A stretch of 64,000 bases of DNA from Akkermansia muciniphila (lineage in GTDB: Bacteria; Verrucomicrobiota; Verrucomicrobiia; Verrucomicrobiales; Akkermansiaceae). Below, in pieces: positions 29,227 through 39,008 of this stretch. The stretch is from assembly GCA_945888515.1 (NCBI GenBank), contig CAMDAD010000007.1, forward strand, positions 88,995 to 152,994, written 5' to 3'. The notes beneath the pieces are model-generated. The model saw nothing but the letters and a program-made list of their open reading frames with translations, did not search any database and was not told the origin of the DNA. Each line of letters starts with the position of its first letter. The first letter of the stretch is position 1. The position numbers and the translations under genes are program-made.

Positions 29227-31491
29227 ATGGCCTCGCACTTGTACATTTTTTCTTTGTCTCTAACGCTGCTTACTTCACCGTGCATGGCGGATCCCGATCA
29301 AGCGCCCGAAGCCTTGCGTGCTGGGCATTCGCATGAGGGAGAGGCATTCAATGAGGGCCCGCGTCAGATGGCGATCGCCATCGCTGGCACGGGCGAGGTG
29401 CATTTCCCGATTCATCGCGCTTCCCCTGCCGTTCAATCGTTTTTCCATCAAGGAATCGGACAACTTCACGGATTCTGGTATTTCGAAGCGGAGCGAACTT
29501 TTCGCCAGATCGCCGCGCTGGATCCCACCTGCGCGATGGCCTACTGGGGCATGGCCATGGCGAATTGGGAAAATCCCAAGCGCGCCACCGAGTTCATCAA
29601 CAAAGCCATGGCGCTGCGCGAACATGCGGGAGTGAAAGACACCATTTGGATCGAAGCCCAGCATCGCTATCACACGGCGGCTGGCAAAGATGATATCGCG
29701 AAACGTCGCCAACTGATCCGCGACCTCGAAGCCATCATCCACGCTTATCCAGACGACATCGAAGCGAAAGCCTTTCTCGCCTGTCGTCTCTGGCAATTCA
29801 GCCGCCAAGGTCTACCGATCAGCTCACATGAATCGGTCGATGCCCTACTACAGCAAGTGCTCGCAAAAGCCCCTATGCATCCCGCCCACCACTATCGCAT
29901 CCACTTGTGGGATCAAGAAAAAGCCGAGCGTGCACTGGATTCAGCAGCCTTGCTCGCCAGCACGGCTCCCGCGATCGCTCACATGTGGCACATGCCGGGA
30001 CATATCTATTCAAAATTGCATCGCTACGATGACTCCGCTTGGCACCAGCAGGCGTCGTCGCGCGTCGATCACCGCTGGATGGTAAAGCATCGCATTCTCC
30101 CTGATCAGATTCACAACTATGTGCACAATCAGGAATGGCTGATCCGCAATCTCCAAATGTTAGGCAATTGCTCGGAGGCGCTTGCGGTTTCGCGCGACTT
30201 GCTCGGCCTTCCTCGCCACCCCACGCTCAACTCCGATACTAACAACAAGTCCAGCTTGCATTTCGGTCGACTCAGACACTTGGAAACGTTAGAGCAATTC
30301 GAACTTTGGGACATGGCGCTCAAGGATCTGGCTACTGGTGATTTTTCCAGTCCGGGTAATGACGAAAGTGTAATCAAAACGCAGCGACTTTCTGGCATCG
30401 CGCATTTTTCACTCGGAAACCTAACAGAACTGAAACAGCTGTGTGATGCTCTCACCGCCGAAACAGAGAAACGTCTCACAGAAAAATCTACTGCCCAGGA
30501 AACCGCGCGCAGCAAAGCGCAGAAAGACAAAAAGAATCGTAAAGAAATCGATCAGGCCGTAGCCGATGCCGGACGTAAATGGAATGAGCCTATACGTAAA
30601 CACAAGGAACTGCTCGAGGAAATGAGAGCACATCTCGCGTTGTTAGAAAAACGCAAACCTCTCTCGTTGAAAGGCATTCGCCGGCCCAAGCACATCATGG
30701 CGCGACTTCACCTGCAACTCGGAGAAAAAGAGCAGGCGCTGCGTTTATCGAAAGAAGCAGTGGAGGATGCACCGCAACAAACTCTTCCGCTCGCCACTCG
30801 CATCGAAATCCTTCACGCATGTGATGACAAAGAAGGCGCCCGCTCTGCATTTACCCAACTGCGAAGCATCTCATCTGCGATCGATCTAAAAACCCCACCT
30901 TTCGCGAGATTGGCATCCATCGCCAGTGACTTAGGTATGGCTGCGGATTGGCGAAACAAGCCTGCGCTGAGAGAGGGTGTCGGCTCACGCCCACCGCTGC
31001 ACTCACTCGGTCCACAGTGCTGGACCCCACCCCCCGCTCCCGCTTTTTCGCTGCCTCAATCTGCTAGTCAGAGAATTTCGTTAGATAGCTTCAAAGGCAA
31101 ACCAGTCGTCTTGCTATTTTACCTTGGCCATGGCTGCCTGCATTGTATCGAACAACTCAACGCCTTCGCACCACAGTATCAAGCCTTCCGAAACGCAGGC
31201 ATCGAGATGATCGCCATCAGCACGGACACGGTCAATGATCTGTTAGAATCCCAGCACGCCTTCACCGGAGGCGGGCATTTCCCCTTTGCGATTCTCGCCG
31301 ATCCCGCGCACAGCAGCTTCCAAGCCTATCGGGCCTATGATGACTTTGAAAAGAAACCCTTGCACGGCACTTTTCTCATCGATCCCCAAGGACGCGTGTT
31401 GTGGCAGGACATCGCGGCAGAACCTTTTGCCAAACCTGATTTCTTACTGAAGGAATCAGTCCGTCTGTTACAGCAGCACAGCGATCGCTAA
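29227..31491 (+). CDS. Secreted TPR protein fused to C-terminal AhpC/TSA-type redoxin domain
   Basis: SFFHQGIGQLHGFWYFEAERTFRQIAALDPTCAMAYWGMAMANWENPKRA; C-terminal GKPVVLLFYLGHGCLHCIEQLNAFAPQYQAFRNAGIEMIAISTD...GTFLIDPQGRVLWQDI. Confidence 0.85.
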   Translation: MASHLYIFSLSLTLLTSPCMADPDQAPEALRAGHSHEGEAFNEGPRQMAIAIAGTGEVHFPIHRASPAVQSFFHQGIGQLHGFWYFEAERTFRQIAALDPTCAMAYWGMAMANWENPKRATEFINKAMALREHAGVKDTIWIEAQHRYHTAAGKDDIAKRRQLIRDLEAIIHAYPDDIEAKAFLACRLWQFSRQGLPISSHESVDALLQQVLAKAPMHPAHHYRIHLWDQEKAERALDSAALLASTAPAIAHMWHMPGHIYSKLHRYDDSAWHQQASSRVDHRWMVKHRILPDQIHNYVHNQEWLIRNLQMLGNCSEALAVSRDLLGLPRHPTLNSDTNNKSSLHFGRLRHLETLEQFELWDMALKDLATGDFSSPGNDESVIKTQRLSGIAHFSLGNLTELKQLCDALTAETEKRLTEKSTAQETARSKAQKDKKNRKEIDQAVADAGRKWNEPIRKHKELLEEMRAHLALLEKRKPLSLKGIRRPKHIMARLHLQLGEKEQALRLSKEAVEDAPQQTLPLATRIEILHACDDKEGARSAFTQLRSISSAIDLKTPPFARLASIASDLGMAADWRNKPALREGVGSRPPLHSLGPQCWTPPPAPAFSLPQSASQRISLDSFKGKPVVLLFYLGHGCLHCIEQLNAFAPQYQAFRNAGIEMIAISTDTVNDLLESQHAFTGGGHFPFAILADPAHSSFQAYRAYDDFEKKPLHGTFLIDPQGRVLWQDIAAEPFAKPDFLLKESVRLLQQHSDR

Positions 31492-31524
31492 GAAACGCTG
31501 GCTTTGTTCTTGCCAGCAGCATGC

Positions 31525-31700
31525 AGGGCACATAAGACCCGTTTGTCGGGAAACCGATATGATGAGGAAGCCCTTGGAAAGGGCAGGAAATTGTTGGGGA
31601 AGCCGGTGTGATTCCGGCGCGGTACCGCCACTGTGATTTTCTTTTGGCAACAAAGGAAAAAAGTCAGATCGCCAGCCTTGTCATGCGTTCGAATGATCTG
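31525..31700 (+). ncRNA. Cobalamin riboswitch upstream of btuB-like gene
   Basis: GGGGAAGCCGGTGTGATTCCGGCGCGGTACCGCCACTGTGA followed by AAGTCAGATCGCCAGCC (B12-box-like); directly upstream of a TonB-dependent receptor. Ends approximate. Confidence 0.9.
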
Positions 31701-31727
31701 CGGAGTTCAGGTCAACCAACAGACAAC

Positions 31728-33530
31728 ATGAAACAAAAAAATACGACCTCCCTCGGGAGTCTCAGTTGGCGTGCCGTTGTGGCACGGGGTGCGTTGGGAT
31801 GGTTCGCTACGAACATCGCCCACGCGGAAATCGATAGCGAATTGGAATCCATCGTGGTCTCGGCACTGCGGACTCCACGCGCGGCCAGCGATGTCGCCTC
31901 CGCCGTGACCGTGATGGACCCGCGCGATTTGGAAAAGCGCGGTATGTTGCAACTGCGCGATGCGTTGAACGAATCTCCCGGCGTGATCTCCACCTCTACG
32001 GGCGGTCAGACAGGAGCCCTCGGCTCGGTATTCATCCGCGGCACGAACACCGCCTACTCACAGCTCGTGGTGGATGGCATTCGTCTGAGCGATTCCACGA
32101 CGCAGCTAGGCAATATGTTAGGTGCGGCACGGGTGATGGATCTCGGCCGCATCGAGGTGCTGCGCGGAGCGCAAGGCGCCGCTTACGGCGGTGAATCGAT
32201 CGGTGGTGTGCTGTGGCTAGAAACGGCGCGCGGCACAGGCGAACCGCAGGGCACTTTCTTCTCGGAGGCCGGCTCGTTTCAATCCTTCAATACCGCGATC
32301 CGCTATCAGGGGGAATCGAAGGATTTATCATACTTCTTTTCCGCAGGTTATGAGGAAACGGAGAACGATGCTCCGCAGCAGAACTTCCATCAGGGAAGCA
32401 CTGCGCTGCGATTGGAGCAAAAGATCCATAAACAATGGCAGGCGGGCGTGACCTATCGGGGCGTCGATTCCTATTTTAATAACCTCGGTTCGTCCGATGA
32501 CTATCTCGACGGATCTCTGGCCACATTCTATCTGAATGGTCAGATTCATGCCGATTGGAAAACCAGTCTCATTGCTGGATTCCACCAGGAGTTTTACGAT
32601 AGCAATGCCAGCTACGGCAACTATGGCACCGACATGCGTGCATACAATGTGCTCAACGACCACGAGTGGCGCATTCGCGAAAACTTGATTCTGTTAGGTG
32701 GGGTTTTTGCGCATCGAAGTGACTATCGCAACACCATAGGCACAGCCGCCGAGCGCGATCGCTACGGTCTACATCTCGGTATCGAATGGGAAACGCTGAG
32801 CGATTGGAAAAACTACGCGGCATGGCGATGGGAAGACTATGACGCTTATGGCGAAGAAAGCACCTGGCGCGTCGGCAGTTCCTACGCGATTCCATCCACC
32901 GGCACAATCGTGCGCACAGGCCTTGGCTCCTCGTTTCGCGCGCCAAGTTTTCTCGACCTTTTCGGCTCTGCTTTCGGCGCGGGTAATCCCGACCTGAAAG
33001 CGGAATCCGCCGTGGGCTGGGATTTAGGGATCGAGCAAATGATCGCCTCGCATCACCGCGTGCAAGTCACGGTGTTTCATAACAACATCGAGGAACGCAT
33101 CAATTCTTTCGCCCAGCCCAAGCCCATCAACCTACCTGGGGAAACCCACACGGAGGGATTGGAGAGCGCTGTGGACGGACGTTTCCTCAGCGATGACTGG
33201 CGCTACCGCATCGCCTGGACTTATCTGCCCCGCAGCTTCAGCGATCAACCGCGCCATCATGTCAATGCCGCGCTGGACTGGCAGGTTACGCAGAAACTCC
33301 AACTCGGTATCGGCCTGAATTCTCTCTCAGATCACTCGTGGGGGGGCTCGCCGATCGACTCGTATGTCGTAGGCCGTTTCCACGCGAACTACCAGCTCAG
33401 GGAAAAGATCCGACTGCATGCGCGATGGGAGAATGTGACCGACGAAGAGTATCTACTCTCCGATTTCAGCGGCACACCCATCCCCGCGGCCGGCTCGGCG
33501 GTATTTGCGGGAATCACGCTGCAGTGGTGA
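31728..33530 (+). CDS. btuB: TonB-dependent receptor, BtuB-like
   Basis: IVVSALRTPRAASDVASAVTVMDPRDLEKRGMLQLRDALNESPGVI plug domain; IEVLRGAQGAAYGGESIGGVL; terminal beta-strand AVFAGITLQW; preceded by cobalamin riboswitch. Confidence 0.9.
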   Translation: MKQKNTTSLGSLSWRAVVARGALGWFATNIAHAEIDSELESIVVSALRTPRAASDVASAVTVMDPRDLEKRGMLQLRDALNESPGVISTSTGGQTGALGSVFIRGTNTAYSQLVVDGIRLSDSTTQLGNMLGAARVMDLGRIEVLRGAQGAAYGGESIGGVLWLETARGTGEPQGTFFSEAGSFQSFNTAIRYQGESKDLSYFFSAGYEETENDAPQQNFHQGSTALRLEQKIHKQWQAGVTYRGVDSYFNNLGSSDDYLDGSLATFYLNGQIHADWKTSLIAGFHQEFYDSNASYGNYGTDMRAYNVLNDHEWRIRENLILLGGVFAHRSDYRNTIGTAAERDRYGLHLGIEWETLSDWKNYAAWRWEDYDAYGEESTWRVGSSYAIPSTGTIVRTGLGSSFRAPSFLDLFGSAFGAGNPDLKAESAVGWDLGIEQMIASHHRVQVTVFHNNIEERINSFAQPKPINLPGETHTEGLESAVDGRFLSDDWRYRIAWTYLPRSFSDQPRHHVNAALDWQVTQKLQLGIGLNSLSDHSWGGSPIDSYVVGRFHANYQLREKIRLHARWENVTDEEYLLSDFSGTPIPAAGSAVFAGITLQW

Positions 33531-33652
33531 CATCAGGCCATTTTTTTAATGCGGAACGGTTGTCGTTTTGCTAGAATTTACGCATCGAAATTTCATCCGA
33601 ACAGTCTTCAGCACCTGCGCCGACTACGCGATTCGCTTCGTGGAGTCGGCGC

Positions 33653-34375
33653 TTGTTTCATGCCTTGCTCGATGCGATCTATCCGCCGTCCTGCGAATTG
33701 TGCGAGGTGCCTTTGCAGGACGGATGCTACTTGTGCGATGCTTGCCTCGAGAGCTTGCCGCGCATCCACGCGCCCTTTTGCTCATCTTGTGGGGAAATGT
33801 TCGAGGGAAAGATCCAGTCGCAATTCATCTGTCCGAACTGCCGCGACCTAACCTATGCGTTTCGTTTCGCTAGGCCCGTCTTGTGGAATAGCGACAGCGC
33901 CCGCACTCTCATCCACGGACTCAAGTATCAACGCCATCTCTACCTCGCGCGAGATCTCGCACGGATCGCAAGCGAGGCATTTAAAGATCCCCGCCTCGCG
34001 CGGGCAGTCGAAGAACGATGGACACTTATACCAGTCCCCTTGCACTGGAAACGTGAGCAAAGCCGTCACTACAACCAATCAGAAGAAATCGCCCGCCACC
34101 TCGGCGATCTAATGAAGCTCCCTGTGGTGAATGGGCTTAAACGCCAACGATCCACACCTACCCAAACCCACCTAAATCGCAAACAGCGCCTGCTTAATCT
34201 TCGTGGTTCCATCGAACTTTCTTCTGTCGGAAAACGCCTGAATCCCCATGAAATCAAAGGTCTCATACTCATCGATGACGTCTTCACCACTGGTGCCACA
34301 GTTCAGGAATGCGCGCGCATTTTGGCTCAGAATCAGCATGAAAACATAGTTGTCGTAACCGTCATGAGAGGCTAA
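33653..34375 (+). CDS. comF: ComF-family phosphoribosyltransferase-like protein
   Basis: Zn finger CELCEVPLQDGCYLCDACLESLP, CSSCGEMFEG...CPNC; LIPVPLHWKREQSRHYNQSEEIA; GLILIDDVFTTGATVQECA. Confidence 0.92.
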   Translation: MFHALLDAIYPPSCELCEVPLQDGCYLCDACLESLPRIHAPFCSSCGEMFEGKIQSQFICPNCRDLTYAFRFARPVLWNSDSARTLIHGLKYQRHLYLARDLARIASEAFKDPRLARAVEERWTLIPVPLHWKREQSRHYNQSEEIARHLGDLMKLPVVNGLKRQRSTPTQTHLNRKQRLLNLRGSIELSSVGKRLNPHEIKGLILIDDVFTTGATVQECARILAQNQHENIVVVTVMRG

Positions 34376-34422
34376 GCTCACCCGCAGCAGCCCACTGCCG
34401 CCACGACCTACCACACACCGCT

Positions 34423-35265
34423 ATGGGAATTTTCGATAGACCACGTCTCCGTCCTCAGGAAAAACGCGACGATATGCCCGAGGGCATGTGGACCAAGTGT
34501 CCGTCCTGTGAGGCCATGCTGCACCAGTTAGACCTCAAGCAAAATCTCAACGTCTGCCCGCCCTGTGGCCATCATTTCCTTTTCGGTTCGCGCGATCGCA
34601 TCGCTAATCTGGCCGATGAAGGCAGCTTTGAGGAACTGGACGCTGACCTCATCTCCGCCAATCCACTCGGTTTCGCGAAATATCCGGAAAAAATCGAGCA
34701 ACAACGCCTTTCTTCCGAGCTCAACGACGCGGTCGTCACCGGACGCCTCAGCATCGAGGGCAAACCCGCTGTGATCGCGGTCATGGATTTCAAGTTTTTC
34801 GCTGGCTCGATGGGATCGGTGGTCGGTGAAAAAATCACGCGTGCGATCGAACTCGCCACGGCCGAAAAGCGCGGCATCATTATCATTTCCGCCTCCTCTG
34901 GCGCACGCATGCAGGAAGGCATGCTTTCGCTTATGCAAATGGCAAAGACCTGTGGCGCCCTTGCTCTTCATGGCGAAGCTGGCATGCCCTACATTTCGGT
35001 GATGACACACCCGACCACTGGCGGAGTCACTGCTTCTTTTGCCACCATCGGCGATGTGAATCTCGCTGAGCCAAAGTGCATGATCGGATTCGCAGGCCCA
35101 CGTGTGGTTAAGGAAACCACCCACCAGAACCTGCCGCCCGGTTTCCAAACGGCGGAGTTTATGATGGAGCACGGCCTGATCGATGGTATCGTTGCCCGCA
35201 AAGATCTGCGCCATAAGCTAGGCATCCTTCTCGGCTACTTGCTGACCTCTTCCACCCACCCATGA
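34423..35265 (+). CDS. accD: Acetyl-CoA carboxylase carboxyltransferase subunit beta
   Basis: MWTKCPSCEAMLHQLDLKQNLNVCPPCGHH; FKFFAGSMGSVVGEKITRAIELA; GGVTASFATIGDVNLAEPKCMIGFAGPRV. Confidence 0.96.
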   Translation: MGIFDRPRLRPQEKRDDMPEGMWTKCPSCEAMLHQLDLKQNLNVCPPCGHHFLFGSRDRIANLADEGSFEELDADLISANPLGFAKYPEKIEQQRLSSELNDAVVTGRLSIEGKPAVIAVMDFKFFAGSMGSVVGEKITRAIELATAEKRGIIIISASSGARMQEGMLSLMQMAKTCGALALHGEAGMPYISVMTHPTTGGVTASFATIGDVNLAEPKCMIGFAGPRVVKETTHQNLPPGFQTAEFMMEHGLIDGIVARKDLRHKLGILLGYLLTSSTHP

Positions 35266-36482
35266 CCTACCACGAGGCGATCCACTGGTTGTTTTCCACG
35301 CAACTGTTTGGCATCAAGCTTGGACTCGATGGTCCGCGTGAATTGTTGCGACGCTACCTGGCCTACCCAGCTCGTGGCGTGAAGGTCATCCACGTCGCGG
35401 GCACGAATGGCAAGGGCTCCACTTGTGCTTTTATCGATGCCGTCGCCCGCGCCTCCGGCTATCGGACTGGGCTTTTTACCTCACCTCACCTCATCGATTA
35501 CCGCGAGCGCATCAAGGTCGCAGGGGCAGAAATTTCCGAGGAAGACTGCACCCGCCACCTGACCGAACTACGCGAGCTGTGCGAATCTCTGGAGACGCAT
35601 CCTACGTTTTTTGAAATCACGCTGGCACTGGCCATGCGTTATTTTGCGGAGAAGGAATGCGAGCTCATCGTTCTGGAAACGGGCATGGGTGGTCGGCTCG
35701 ATGCCACCACTGCCGTGCCTGCGGACGTCGCAGTGATCACTCCCATCGGCCTCGATCACATACAGTGGCTCGGTGACACCATCGCCGCCATCGCTGCAGA
35801 AAAAGCCGGTATCATCTGCGCGGAGAAGCCTGTCATTTCCGCACCGCAGGAACCAGATGCCGCCCGCGTGATCGCCGAGCAGGCCAATGAAATGCGCGCG
35901 CCGCTGACGGTCGTCACGGAGGCATTGTGCGGCTATGCGCTATCGCTGATTGGCACACATCAGCCTTGGAATGCGGCAGTCGCCCTCGCCGCACTGCACG
36001 CGGCGGAAATTCCCTTACGCTACGATGCCGTGCAATACGGCTTATCCAACACGAACTGGCCCGGCCGTTTCGAGGTGATCCAGCGCTCACCACATACCAT
36101 GATTCTGGATGGCGCGCACAATCCCCATGCTGCCAATGTGTTAGTGGAAACTTGGCAACAGCAATACCCAAAACAATCCGCCACCTTAATCTTCTCCGCA
36201 GTGGCCTCGAAAGACGTGCGCGGAGTACTAGAACGGCTCGCGCCCCTCGCCTGTCGCATTTTGCTCTGCCCCGTGAATAGCCCCCGCGCCCTTAGCCATG
36301 CGGAGTTGTTAGAAGCCATACCCACCGGCAAATCCTACGTGGAAACCCACGACTCTTTGGAGCAAGCAATCGCCGCTGCCCAAACGCATGAAGACCCCAT
36401 TCTCATCGCCGGCAGTCTCTACCTCGTCGGTCAGGCCAGGGCGCACTTGTTAGGCAACACCTATCAACCGAGCGCGCAGTGA
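35262..36482 (+). CDS. folC: Bifunctional folylpolyglutamate synthase/dihydrofolate synthase
   Basis: VIHVAGTNGKGSTCAFIDAVARASGYRTGLFTSPHLIDYRERI; LETGMGGRLDATTAV; MILDGAHNPHAANVL; ATGA overlap with accD. Confidence 0.94.
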   Translation: MTYHEAIHWLFSTQLFGIKLGLDGPRELLRRYLAYPARGVKVIHVAGTNGKGSTCAFIDAVARASGYRTGLFTSPHLIDYRERIKVAGAEISEEDCTRHLTELRELCESLETHPTFFEITLALAMRYFAEKECELIVLETGMGGRLDATTAVPADVAVITPIGLDHIQWLGDTIAAIAAEKAGIICAEKPVISAPQEPDAARVIAEQANEMRAPLTVVTEALCGYALSLIGTHQPWNAAVALAALHAAEIPLRYDAVQYGLSNTNWPGRFEVIQRSPHTMILDGAHNPHAANVLVETWQQQYPKQSATLIFSAVASKDVRGVLERLAPLACRILLCPVNSPRALSHAELLEAIPTGKSYVETHDSLEQAIAAAQTHEDPILIAGSLYLVGQARAHLLGNTYQPSAQ

Positions 36483-36557
36483 GCTATGAATGAACGAAAC
36501 AAGCATGGCTTTGTTAGTTTCACAGACTAGAAATTATCTCACATCCGTGGATTGAGT

Positions 36558-37673
36558 CTATGTTCCGACTGATACCCGTAGATCACGCATACTCCAGAGC
36601 ACACCTCTGGCCTCTTTTGCTGTTCCTTTCATCGCCCGCGCTCCATCATGGCGCTTTGCTGAGAAACGTTCCCGTGCACTGGCGAATGCTTCGTTGACAA
36701 ACGCCTTGCTGCCAATCACTGCCCCCGCCGTGAAATACCTCACGCGATAGCAGAGAATCGCAGCCATGTTGAGTTCTTGATAGACCGTATCATTGTCATC
36801 GAACTTCACCGCATTCGGACCGGGCTTTTCTCGCGGAATGCGAGATTGTTGCGTCACAGCCTGCAAGCGCTTGCTTTTCGCCACAGCCACTTCATCACTT
36901 GCCGCGACACTCTTGCGTTCGATCGCTAGGCCTAGCAGCTTTCGATACATCTTCGCCACATCCCTCCATTTTTCCGACTCAAAGCCCACGCCCTTGTGCC
37001 CCAGGAAGGCGCGCACCAGCCCTTCGCGCGCTTTCTTGCCATGGCCTCTCGCCCCACCACCCACCGCCTCGCCATAGCTGCTCCAACGGTATTCCGCAGG
37101 GTCTTTCACCATCCCAGCACGCACGGGATTGAGATCGATGTACGCCGCCATCATCCGCGACGCCGTGCCGTCCTCGACGATCACGCTCTTATAGCGCTCT
37201 TCCCACAAGGTTCCTTTGCGCTGGTGGCAAAGATTATACCATCTCGTTATGCGTTGCAGCACGGTCTTCATGAACTGGCTCAGATCATGCATCCGATAGG
37301 TATAGCGCTGATGGATTTGCTGAGCATGAGCAGTGAGCTCCTTTTCACGAGCCTGACGTAACTCCTTTTCCACCAAGTTTACCACCGCATCGCTATAGAT
37401 TGCCCGCAAACGCTTGAGCAATTCCTCATCCGTCAACCCACCCTTCGGCATCGGCGGCACTTCGAGAAGGATGTGGAAATGATTCGACATGAGGCAGTAA
37501 GAACGAATCCGGCACCCGCTGAAGTTTTCATACATCCGCAAGTAGATGCGCAACTGCTCCCGCTCCACATCCCCAAACACAAACTGTCGATCCACCACGC
37601 GAGAAACGCAGTGGTAAATCGCTGGTTTCACCAACGAATCCTTCCAAGGAGCAAGCCATCGAGAACGTCTCAC
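36558..37673 (-). mobile_element. REP-associated tyrosine transposase (RAYT; Y1_Tnp/IS200-like fold) with C-terminal extension
   Basis: YHCVSRVVDRQFVFGDVEREQLRIYLRMYENFSGCRIRSYCLMSNHFHILLEVP (HUH motif NHFH); RKGTLWEERYKSVIVED; AAYIDLNPVRAGMVKDPAEYRWSSYGEA. Confidence 0.93.
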
Positions 37674-37717
37674 GCCCCTACCCTACCCAAATCAATCCCC
37701 ATGACAAGAAGAATTAC

Positions 37718-37745
37718 AATAATTTGTCTGTCCCCATGTGTTATT
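37718..37745. repeat. RAYT-adjacent repeat copy 1: AATAATTTGTCTGTCCCCATGTGTTATT
   Basis: Shares ATTTGTCTGTCCCCATGYGTTATT (one mismatch in 24) with 37801-37824; 45 bp upstream of the RAYT start. Confidence 0.85.
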
Positions 37746-37795
37746 TCACTCGTAGCACCTGCGCTTCGTATTTTCAATCTCAACTGCGGATTAGA

Positions 37796-37824
37796 AGATT
37801 ATTTGTCTGTCCCCATGCGTTATT
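37796..37824. repeat. RAYT-adjacent repeat copy 2: AGATTATTTGTCTGTCCCCATGCGTTATT
   Basis: Direct repeat of copy 1, 79 bp downstream in window coordinates. Confidence 0.85.
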
Positions 37825-37932
37825 GTTGAACCGTGAAAATCGTATGGTGGTTGCGAAATCACCTGAACTTTCAACGTGACTGGGACAGCGCAGTCACCAA
37901 CCTCGCCGAAATTTACTCCCACATCTAATCAT

Positions 37933-37970
37933 TAATTTGGACACACATGGTTAGTCCCTATGTGTTATTT
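37933..37970. repeat. Degenerate RAYT-adjacent repeat copy 3: TAATTTGGACACACATGGTTAGTCCCTATGTGTTATTT
   Basis: Shares GTCCC-ATGTGTTATTT with copy 1; internal ACACAT...ATGTGT inverted repeat. Confidence 0.65.
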
Positions 37971-38027
37971 AAAATAAATAGGGCCGTCAGTCGATTTACT
38001 AAATTGCTCGCTCGGTAGTCAGACCGA

Positions 38028-39008
38028 TCACAGTCCGGGCAGATTCGCTTTGCCTAACTCCTCGCAGATCATCGTTTCACAGACTTCGATCTGCTTCGCC
38101 CGTCGCACGCGTGCTTCACTGGCGATTTGCTCTAGGGTGTCGATGTCGTAGAGATACACTTCCTCAAGGTCCGCCACCGCCGGGTCGATGTCGCGCGGGA
38201 CGGCGATGTCGATGAAAAACAAGGGGCGGAATTTCCTCTTGCGACGCACCGCCTCCACCTCGGCTTTGTGCACGATCGTATGAGGTGCTCCAGTCGATCC
38301 GATCACTATATCCACCTGCGCCAGAACCTGCTGCCAATCATCGAAACGCACGGCCTGGCCGTTCATCTGCTGCGCCAGATCCAGCGCGCGATCGTAGGAA
38401 CGGTTCGCCACAAAAATGCTGCGTGCACCGCGCGATTGCAGACTTTGCGCCGTCACTCGACTCATTTCACCAGCACCGAGAATCATCACTTGGCTGTCTT
38501 TCAGGTGACCAAAAATTTTCTCAGCAAGGTCCACCGCCACGTTACCGATCGATGTCGCACCCTCTTGGATACCGGTGTCTGTTCGCACTTTTTTTCCGAT
38601 AGAAAATACTTTTTGGAATAATCGATTCAACACCCCGCGCGTCACTCCCGCTTGCAGTGCGGCCTGATACGCATCTTTTACCTGACCGAAAATTTCCGTC
38701 TCGCCCAGAACCATCGAGTCGAGCCCACTCGCCACGCGACATAAATGCACCGCCGCATCCATGCGGCAACGATGATAGCAATGCTCCGCTCCGCCTAACA
38801 TTTCTTCCAACTGCCGCACCGCGGTCTCATCGCCGGAGACATAGATTTCCGTGCGATTGCACGTCGAGATCACCACCGCCTCTTCCACGCCAATCTTAGC
38901 ACGCAGTTCAGTCGCCGCCTCGCCCAGCTTAGAAGGTGCCACAGCAAACAACTCCCTCACCTCTACAGGCGCGGTGCGATGATTCAAGCCCACACAGATC
39001 AGTTCCAT
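38028..39008 (-). CDS. hemA: Glutamyl-tRNA reductase (short form)
   Basis: MELICVGLNHRTAPVEVRELFAV; VVISTCNRTEIYVSG; HLCRVASGLDSMVLGETEIFGQVKDAY; VMILGAGEMSRVTAQSL; ends at 326 aa. Confidence 0.94.
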   Translation of the reverse strand: MELICVGLNHRTAPVEVRELFAVAPSKLGEAATELRAKIGVEEAVVISTCNRTEIYVSGDETAVRQLEEMLGGAEHCYHRCRMDAAVHLCRVASGLDSMVLGETEIFGQVKDAYQAALQAGVTRGVLNRLFQKVFSIGKKVRTDTGIQEGATSIGNVAVDLAEKIFGHLKDSQVMILGAGEMSRVTAQSLQSRGARSIFVANRSYDRALDLAQQMNGQAVRFDDWQQVLAQVDIVIGSTGAPHTIVHKAEVEAVRRKRKFRPLFFIDIAVPRDIDPAVADLEEVYLYDIDTLEQIASEARVRRAKQIEVCETMICEELGKANLPGL

